Assembly: GCF_003696235.1 (NCBI RefSeq)
Contig: NZ_RFFJ01000039.1
Span: 1 to 37,902 of the forward strand
Reading direction: 5' to 3'
From: Streptomyces triticirhizae
Lineage (GTDB): Bacteria > Actinomycetota > Actinomycetes > Streptomycetales > Streptomycetaceae
Length of the DNA stretch: 37,902 nt
Each line of letters begins with the position of its first letter. Position 1 is the first letter of the stretch. Shown piece after piece: positions 33,295 through 37,902 of the stretch. The notes below the pieces were generated by a model, which did no database searches, had not been told where the DNA came from, and worked only from the letters and a program-made list of their open reading frames with translations. A program made the position numbers and the translations under genes.

Positions 33295-34790
33295 CCGCCT
33301 GGCTGCTGGTCGCGCCCATGCTGCTGCCCGTGCTGGCGGCCGGCGTCTCGTTCACCCTCTCCGGCAGCCGCGTCGCCCAACAGCTGCTGGGCGTCGGCGT
33401 GTTGACGCTGGTGCTGGCCGACTCGGTGGCGCTGCTGGCGATGGCGGAACGGGACGGGCCCCGGGCCGCGACGCTCGGCGGCTGGCCGGCGCCGCTGGGC
33501 ATCACGCTGCTGGCCGACCGGCTGTCCGCGCTGCTGCTGATGGTCTCGGTCGCGGTGGCGCTGGCCGTGCTGGTCTTCTCCATCGGGCAGGGCTTCGCCG
33601 ACTCGGGCCGCTCCTCGCCCCACGCGTTCCACCCGGCGTATCTGCTGCTGACCGGCGGGATCTGCCTGGCCTATCTCGCGGGCGACCTGTTCAACCTGTT
33701 CGTCGCCTTCGAGATGATGCTGACCTCGTCCTATGTGCTGATCACCCTGGGCGCCGGCGCCGACCGCATCCGCGCCGGGATGACCTACACCATCACCAGC
33801 CTCGCCTCCTCGCTGCTCTTCCTCACCTCCATCGCGCTGTGCTACGCCGCCGTCGGCACCGTCAACCTCGCCGACCTCAGCCGCCGGATGGACGCGGTGC
33901 CCGGCGGGATGGTGGCCGCGCTGAGCGTGCTGCTGCTGGTGGTCTTCGGCATCAAGGCGGCGGCCGTTCCGCTGCACTTCTGGCTGCCCGACAGCTATCC
34001 GACGGCGCCGGCGCCGATCACCGCCGTCTTCGCCGCGCTGCTGACCAAGGTCGGCGTCTACGCGATGGTCCGCACCCAGACGCTGCTCTTCCCGCGCGAC
34101 GGGACGTGGACGCTGCTGGCGGTCGCCGCCATCGTGACACTGCTGGTCGGGGTGCTGGGCGCGGTCGCGCAGGACGACATCAACCGTCTGCTGTCGTTCG
34201 TGCTGGTCAGCCACATCGGCTTCATGCTCTTCGGCCTGGCGCTCTTCGACGTGCCAGGGCTGACCGGGACGGTGCTCTACACCGTGCACCACATCGCGGT
34301 CCAGGCCGGGCTGTTCCTGGTCGCGGGGATCGTGGTGCGGCTGGCGGGCACCGCCTCGCTGACCCGGCTGGCGCGGGCCGCGCCGCCGCCGCCGGTGGTC
34401 GCCGGGCTGTTCCTGGTGCCGGCGCTCAGCCTGGCCGGCATCCCGCCGACCTCGGGCTTCGTCGCCAAGTTCGTGCTGCTCCAGGCCGGCGGCGAACACG
34501 GCGGTGCGATCCCCGTGCTGGTCGGAGCCGCGCTGGTGACCAGCCTGCTCACGCTGTACGCGATGGCCAGGCTGTGGCGCGCGGTGTTCTCCGCCGGGCC
34601 CGAACGCCCGCCGCCGGGCCGCTACCCGGGCAACGTCCTGATCCTGGGCGCGGCCGCCGGCATCGTGCTGACCGGGCTCGGAATCGCGGTAGGGGCCGGG
34701 GAGTTGGGCCGGATCAGCGAGCGCGCCGCGCACGACCTGCTGGAACGTGACGGCTACCGCGAGGCGGTGCTGGGAGATGAGGCCGGGTGA
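33291..34790 (+). CDS. mrpD: Mrp antiporter subunit D
   Basis: A 499-residue NuoM/NuoN-like subunit of about 14 helices. The conserved Glu lies in NLFVAFEMMLTSSYVL (E141) and the Lys in GIKAAAVPLHFWLPDSYPTA (K222), followed by TKVGVYAMVR, which are the proton-translocation residues of the family. The GTG start overlaps mrpC, and the stop overlaps mrpE by four bases. Confidence 0.95.
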   Translation: MTAWLLVAPMLLPVLAAGVSFTLSGSRVAQQLLGVGVLTLVLADSVALLAMAERDGPRAATLGGWPAPLGITLLADRLSALLLMVSVAVALAVLVFSIGQGFADSGRSSPHAFHPAYLLLTGGICLAYLAGDLFNLFVAFEMMLTSSYVLITLGAGADRIRAGMTYTITSLASSLLFLTSIALCYAAVGTVNLADLSRRMDAVPGGMVAALSVLLLVVFGIKAAAVPLHFWLPDSYPTAPAPITAVFAALLTKVGVYAMVRTQTLLFPRDGTWTLLAVAAIVTLLVGVLGAVAQDDINRLLSFVLVSHIGFMLFGLALFDVPGLTGTVLYTVHHIAVQAGLFLVAGIVVRLAGTASLTRLARAAPPPPVVAGLFLVPALSLAGIPPTSGFVAKFVLLQAGGEHGGAIPVLVGAALVTSLLTLYAMARLWRAVFSAGPERPPPGRYPGNVLILGAAAGIVLTGLGIAVGAGELGRISERAAHDLLERDGYREAVLGDEAG

Positions 34791-35368
34791 CGCGGGAAGT
34801 CCTGCTCGACGTGGTGCGCCGCCGGGCGCCCACGGTGCTGTGGCTGTGGGTGCTGTGGCTGCTGCTGTGGGGCGGGGTGCGTCCCGTGCCGCTGGTCGGC
34901 GGGCTGCTGGTGACGGTCGGGGTGGTGGCCCTCTTCGGCCTGCCGTCCGTGCGCCGGCCCCGGCTGCGCCGCCCGCTACGGCTGCTGGGCCTGATCGGCA
35001 ACCTGTTGACGGAGCTGGTGACCACCTCGTTGATCGTGGCCTGGGAGGCGCTGGCGCGCGGGCCCAGGGTCTCCACCGGCATCGTGGAGGTCCCGCTGCG
35101 CACGGACAGCGAGCTTCTGATGGCCTCGACGGCGCTGCTGAGCCTGATGGTGCCGGGCTCGCTGGTGCTGGAGATGGACCGCGAGCGGCGGCTGCTCTAC
35201 ATCCACGCGCTGCCGCTGCGCAGCCCGGCCGACGTGGAGCGCCGCCGGGGCGAGGTCGCCGGCGTCGAACGCCGCCTGGGCCGGGTCTTCGCGGAACGCC
35301 CGCCGGCCGCCGGCACCGCAGGAACGGGAACGACCGGAACGACCGGAACGGAAGGTGGTGGCGCGTGA
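34787..35368 (+). CDS. mrpE: Mrp antiporter subunit E
   Basis: A 193-residue MnhE-type subunit with N-terminal helices (LWLWVLWLLLWGG, VGGLLVTVGVVALF) and the typical block STALLSLMVPGSLVLEMD with YIHALP. The tail contains a Gly/Thr repeat from a 9-bp DNA repeat at 35321-35350. It starts in a GTGA overlap with mrpD and ends in one with mrpF. Confidence 0.93.
   Translation: MTREVLLDVVRRRAPTVLWLWVLWLLLWGGVRPVPLVGGLLVTVGVVALFGLPSVRRPRLRRPLRLLGLIGNLLTELVTTSLIVAWEALARGPRVSTGIVEVPLRTDSELLMASTALLSLMVPGSLVLEMDRERRLLYIHALPLRSPADVERRRGEVAGVERRLGRVFAERPPAAGTAGTGTTGTTGTEGGGA
35321..35350 (+). repeat. 9-bp tandem repeat in the mrpE tail
   Basis: GGAACGACC is repeated twice and flanked by GGAACG half units. 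It encodes a Gly-Thr-Thr tail outside the conserved domain and may vary in copy number. Confidence 0.75.
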
Positions 35369-35631
35369 TCGCCGTGGCCAACATCGCGCTGGCGCTGGTC
35401 AGCCTCGCCGCGCTGCTGGTGGTGGGGCGGCTGGCGGCGGGGCCCGGGGCGCTGGACCGGGTGGTGGCGCTGGACGCGCTGGTCACCCTGATCGTGGTCG
35501 GCGCGGTGCTGGGCACGTTGGCCCGCTCCGACACCACCACCGGCTATGTGCTGGTGGTCCTCGCGCTGCTGGGCTTCGTCGGGTCGATCGCCTCGTCCCG
35601 GCTGATCGAGCGCCGCGAGGACATGCGGTGA
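35365..35631 (+). CDS. mrpF: Mrp antiporter subunit F
   Basis: An 88-residue subunit with three helices, including RLAAGPGALDRVVALDALV, the signature of MnhF. The GTG at 35365 lies in a GTGA overlap with mrpE; a longer frame reading through from 34747 is the shadow of mrpE. A 37-base gap separates it from mrpG. Confidence 0.92.
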   Translation: MIAVANIALALVSLAALLVVGRLAAGPGALDRVVALDALVTLIVVGAVLGTLARSDTTTGYVLVVLALLGFVGSIASSRLIERREDMR

Positions 35632-35668
35632 ACGGGGCGGCGGGCGTTCCGGGAGGGGGTGGCCGGCC

Positions 35669-36079
35669 GTGGGGCTGCTCGGCGATGTGATCTCCGGCGT
35701 GCTGCTGCTGACCGGCGCGGCGTTCTGCCTGGTCAGCGGCATCGGGCTGGTGCGGTTCCCGGACACCGTCTCGCGGCTGCACGCCGCGTCCAAGGCGCAG
35801 ACGTTGGGCCTGCTGCTGGTGGTGCTCGGCGCGGTGTTCCAAACCCCGCTGGGCAAGGCGCCCGCGCTGCTGCTGGTGGGCGCGTTCTCCCTGCTCACCG
35901 CGCCGGTGACCGGGCATATCGTGGCCCGGATCGCGTACCGGACGGACGCCGTGGAACGCCGCCAGGTCGTCCTCGACGAGCTGGCGGCGCGGCTGATCGA
36001 CGAGCGCGGGCCCAACGGGCGGGAGGGTGACGAGCGGGGGCCCGAGGACCGCGAGCCGCCGCCGACCAGCGGGACGTGA
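35669..36079 (+). CDS. mrpG: Mrp antiporter subunit G
   Basis: A 136-residue MnhG-type subunit with three helices and the conserved GLVRFPDTVSRLHAASKA. GGGAGGGGG lies about nine bases before the GTG. A polar Arg/Glu/Pro tail follows the last helix. It ends the antiporter operon, six bases from the converging small Cys-rich gene; I see no hairpin between them. Confidence 0.93.
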   Translation: MGLLGDVISGVLLLTGAAFCLVSGIGLVRFPDTVSRLHAASKAQTLGLLLVVLGAVFQTPLGKAPALLLVGAFSLLTAPVTGHIVARIAYRTDAVERRQVVLDELAARLIDERGPNGREGDERGPEDREPPPTSGT

Positions 36080-36085
36080 ACGCCG

Positions 36086-36292
36086 TCAGAGGCGGGCCGT
36101 CACAAACTGCTCGAAGCCCTGGACACACGCGCCGCAGTGGCTCTCGTGCACCACGCCCTCACACAGCTCGGGCCGGGTGCCGCCGTCCGGACGCGCCATG
36201 TGCTTGCCACACAGCGCGACGAAACTGGCCTTGGGGGTGACATGCCAGTTCCGGTGACCCTGCGCGTTCACTTCGGCTCGCATCTCATGCAT
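36086..36292 (-). CDS. small Cys/His-rich protein (possible zinc ribbon)
   Basis: This 68-residue protein has LCGKHM, ELC and HESHCGACVQGF, so four Cys and nearby His could bind one zinc. ATG 36292 has GAGAGG about ten bases upstream; ATG 36283 is an alternative. I do not recognise a named family. It converges on mrpG and is divergent from the MerR gene, with a 228-base gap in which GTGAC is repeated (36412 and 36421) but no clear promoter pair is seen. Confidence 0.65.
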   Translation of the reverse strand: MHEMRAEVNAQGHRNWHVTPKASFVALCGKHMARPDGGTRPELCEGVVHESHCGACVQGFEQFVTARL

Positions 36293-36520
36293 CGCGGAGC
36301 ATCCTCTCGGCGGTTCCTCGGGTTCTTCGACTGATGTGCCCCTGCTCCTGTGGGCCGGTCGGTGGTGCGACCACCGCTTCGCCTCGCCCAGGTGGCAACG
36401 TCCCTTAAACCGTGACATAGGTGACCAATGATCGCCTGTTGGGAGGAGTCGCCGCCCCTCCCCCGGGCGGCCGGCGGGGGAGGATGGGAGGCTCCCGGCG
36501 GGACGAGGGAAGGGGCGACC

Positions 36521-36991
36521 ATGGGGCGCGAGGACCGTGAACAGCGCTGGTGGATCGGCGAGTTGGCGGAACACTTCGGGCTGGCGCCGCATGTGCTGCG
36601 GCACTGGGAGGAACGGGGCCTGCTCACCCCGGCGGAACGCGTCGCCGGCCGCCGGCGCTACGGGCCGGCGCAGGTCGCGACCGTCGCCATCATCGTGCGG
36701 GGCCGCGCCGCCGGGCTCGGCCTGGACCAGCTGCGCGAGCTGCTGCACGCGCCGGACGGAGCGGCGCGGCGCGCGGTGCTCGCCGAGCACCACGCGGAAC
36801 TGGAACGGCGCCGCCGGGCCATCGAGGCCACCCAGGCGCTGCTGGCGCACGTGCTGGAGTGCGAGGCCGAGGACTTCCTGACCTGCCCCACCTACCGCCA
36901 CCTGGCCGCCGCCCCCGCCGGCGCGGGCCCCGCCGGCGCCCGGGGCGCCGGCGGGCAACTCCCCCCGGGCACCCGCGCGGTGGCGGGCTGA
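36521..36991 (+). CDS. MerR-family regulator
   Basis: This 156-residue protein has a MerR winged helix at the N-terminus (WWIGELAEHFGLAPHVLRHW, then ERGLLTP and RRRYGPAQV), a dimerisation helix (ERRRRAIEATQALLAHVLEC) and FLTCPTYRHL, followed by an Ala/Gly/Pro-rich tail. ATG 36521 follows a G-rich GGGAAGGGG. Effector is not apparent; the two Cys might bind metal. The last 98 bp are repeated after the toxin-antitoxin pair. Confidence 0.87.
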   Translation: MGREDREQRWWIGELAEHFGLAPHVLRHWEERGLLTPAERVAGRRRYGPAQVATVAIIVRGRAAGLGLDQLRELLHAPDGAARRAVLAEHHAELERRRRAIEATQALLAHVLECEAEDFLTCPTYRHLAAAPAGAGPAGARGAGGQLPPGTRAVAG

Positions 36992-36992
36992 C
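36895..36992 (+). repeat. 98-bp direct repeat, copy 1 (3' end of MerR)
   Basis: Matches 37791-37888 at a constant offset of 896 with one mismatch (G at 36938, A at 37834). It contains a strong hairpin, GCCGGCGCC-CGG-GGCGCCGGC (36932-36952), and includes the MerR stop codon. Confidence 0.95.
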
Positions 36993-37050
36993 CGAGCCGG
37001 CGGGGGCGGTCCGGCCCGCCGGATCACACGGGAACGGGGGCACGCCGGGG

Positions 37051-37066
37051 TTAACGCTTGCGTTAA
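37051..37066. promoter_or_regulatory. toxin-antitoxin operator and -10 region
   Basis: TTAACGC-TT-GCGTTAA is a perfect palindrome. It overlaps a good -10, TAATAT (37064-37069); transcription would begin at about 37076-37077, which coincides with the GTG start of the toxin, so the message may be leaderless. Autoregulation by the antitoxin is the usual arrangement. No consensus -35 is seen. Confidence 0.65.
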
Positions 37067-37076
37067 TATGGTGGTC

Positions 37077-37454
37077 GTGGCTCAATGGGAAGTGGTGCTG
37101 GTCGCCGAGGTCGCGGCATGGTTCGAACAACTGGTACGGGAGGACTGGAAGAGCGCCGCACAGTTGGAGGACGCGATCGATCTTCTGTCGCAGGCGGGGC
37201 CGACGCTGGGGCGGCCGCTGGTGGACCGGATCGCAGGAGCCGAGACCCATCATCTGAAGGAGCTGCGGCCTGGCTCGTCCGGTGCCAGCGAGATCCGCGT
37301 ACTCTTCGCCTTCGACCCGGTCCGCCGAGCGGTGCTGCTGGTGGCGGGTGACAAGGCTGGTGACTGGGGACGCTGGTACCAGCGCAATATCCCGGTCGCC
37401 GAGAAGCGTTACCGGGAGCACATCACCGAGCTGGAGAGCAGGGAGTACGAATGA
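37077..37454 (+). CDS. HigB/RelE-like toxin (Gp49 family)
   Basis: This 125-residue protein begins VAQWEVVLVAEV and has the family core HLKELRPGSSGASEIRVLFAFDP (broken here by description: LKELRP, then EIRVLF) and LLVAGDKAGDWGRWY. Members of this RelE-like superfamily are ribosome-dependent mRNA endonucleases; the conserved Lys/Arg and aromatic residues are present. GTG 37077 fits the family start and the predicted transcription start; ATG 37068 in the same frame is possible. It overlaps the antitoxin gene by four bases (ATGA). Toxin-first order is typical of HigBA. Confidence 0.88.
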   Translation: MAQWEVVLVAEVAAWFEQLVREDWKSAAQLEDAIDLLSQAGPTLGRPLVDRIAGAETHHLKELRPGSSGASEIRVLFAFDPVRRAVLLVAGDKAGDWGRWYQRNIPVAEKRYREHITELESREYE

Positions 37455-37789
37455 GCACGGTCAGCTGGGAGGAGACCAAGCGCAGGGCGCGCGAGTACCG
37501 TGAAGCCGCCGGGTTGCCCGTGCGCTCCGCGACGGAGAAGCAGGAGGCGATGGAGCGGCTTCTCGCGGAGGTGCGCGCCTATCGGCTTGCGGAGATTCGG
37601 CAGGAACAGGCCCTGACCCAGAGGGCGGTTGCCGATGCCATGGGTGTGTCCGCGCCGAGAGTGTCGGCCATCGAGAACGGCGATGTCGCGCACACCGAGG
37701 TGGTCACCCTCCGGTCCTACGTGGAAGCCCTCGGCGGTCGGCTGCGTGTCGTCGCCGATTTCGGGGACTCCGAGTTCACCGTGGCATGA
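37451..37789 (+). CDS. HigA/XRE-type antitoxin
   Basis: This 112-residue protein has an N-terminal helix region that would wrap the toxin and an XRE helix-turn-helix (LTQRAVADAMGVSAPRVSAI, about 55-74) followed by YVEALGGRLRVVADFG, the usual end of HigA-like antitoxins. It starts in an ATGA overlap with the toxin gene. Its own stop overlaps a 34-codon frame that reads into the repeated MerR tail. Confidence 0.9.
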   Translation: MSTVSWEETKRRAREYREAAGLPVRSATEKQEAMERLLAEVRAYRLAEIRQEQALTQRAVADAMGVSAPRVSAIENGDVAHTEVVTLRSYVEALGGRLRVVADFGDSEFTVA

Positions 37790-37887
37790 GCCGCCACCTG
37801 GCCGCCGCCCCCGCCGGCGCGGGCCCCGCCGGCACCCGGGGCGCCGGCGGGCAACTCCCCCCGGGCACCCGCGCGGTGGCGGGCTGA
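37786..37887 (+). pseudogene. duplicated MerR C-terminal tail, 33 codons
   Basis: An ATG in an ATGA overlap with the antitoxin stop opens a frame MSRHLAAAPAGAGPAG and continues to the same VAG-stop as MerR, in the MerR frame. It is a relic or by-product of the duplication rather than a functional gene, though translational coupling could express it. Confidence 0.5.
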
Positions 37888-37888
37888 C
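37791..37888 (+). repeat. 98-bp direct repeat, copy 2
   Basis: Second copy of the MerR 3' end, directly after the antitoxin. With copy 1 it brackets the toxin-antitoxin cassette as an 896-bp unit. The A at 37834 breaks one pair of the internal hairpin. Confidence 0.95.
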
Positions 37889-37902
37889 GCGAGCGGGCGG
37901 GG

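Noticed and set aside
34747..35631. single 294-codon gene covering mrpF and the opposite frame of mrpE
   Set aside because: The first 206 codons lie under mrpE and are Gly/Ala/Arg shadow; mrpF starts at its GTGA overlap.
1..37902. CRISPR arrays, tRNA or rRNA genes
   Set aside because: No regularly spaced repeat-spacer array, tRNA cloverleaf or rRNA segment was seen; the tandem repeats found are short and local.

Overview
The window is chromosomal DNA of a high-GC actinomycete, almost certainly a Streptomyces or close relative. The evidence is the GC-saturated third codon positions, GTG starts, purine-rich ribosome sites, an AfsR/SARP-type regulator with TTA codons, SPFH, Mrp, DinB/DUF664 and Pr6Pr families, and a type VII-secretion (T7SS) style polymorphic-toxin N-terminus. 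All calls come from reading the sequence and from family knowledge; no database search was run.

Layout. 1-124 is the tail of an IS5-like insertion sequence. It has cut off the 3' end of a minus-strand STAND/NB-ARC-TPR gene (127-2202), which also carries a CG-repeat frameshift. Divergent from it is a large SARP regulator (2436-5570) with three TTA codons, followed by a small membrane peptide gene. 6009-9805 holds two secreted beta-helix polysaccharide-active proteins on the minus strand. 10159-16087 holds aldo/keto reductase copy 1, a translationally coupled pair of SPFH membrane proteins, a DinB-like protein with SARP-like direct repeats upstream, a 165-bp MITE inserted exactly at its stop codon, and a Pr6Pr membrane protein. 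16127-20515 holds an ornithine-cyclodeaminase homologue, a TetR regulator with an MFS exporter, and a second TetR divergent from a dihydrofolate-reductase-family gene, with operator-like palindromes in both regulatory gaps. 20493-24722 is an MMPL + ABC exporter pair. 25006-25791 is a secreted CE3-type esterase. 25884-26773 is a deleted T7SS polymorphic toxin with a small partner gene. 26964-27935 is aldo/keto reductase copy 2, which shares a 635-bp identical core with copy 1. 28135-29418 is a secreted alginate-lyase-family protein behind a promoter containing the Streptomyces chitinase/DasR-like box. 29474-29728 encodes a proline-rich peptide. 30005-36079 is a complete Mrp Na+/H+ antiporter operon (fused AB, C, D, E, F, G). 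36086-36292 encodes a Cys-rich small protein. 36521-36991 is a MerR regulator whose last 98 bp are repeated after a HigB/HigA-type toxin-antitoxin pair (37077-37789).

How it fits together. Four secreted proteins look polysaccharide-directed (two beta-helix proteins, the CE3 esterase, the alginate-lyase-like protein). At least three of these have operator-like sites of their own, which suggests sugar-responsive secretion. The rest is regulation, drug or lipid export, ion homeostasis and accessory conflict genes. Rearrangement is visible at five points: the IS insertion, the MITE, mosaic gene conversion between the two reductases, the internal deletion in the toxin gene, and the duplicated MerR tail around the toxin-antitoxin cassette. 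The most unusual structures are that cassette, the reductase mosaic, and the SARP-type 11-bp repeats in front of the DinB gene.
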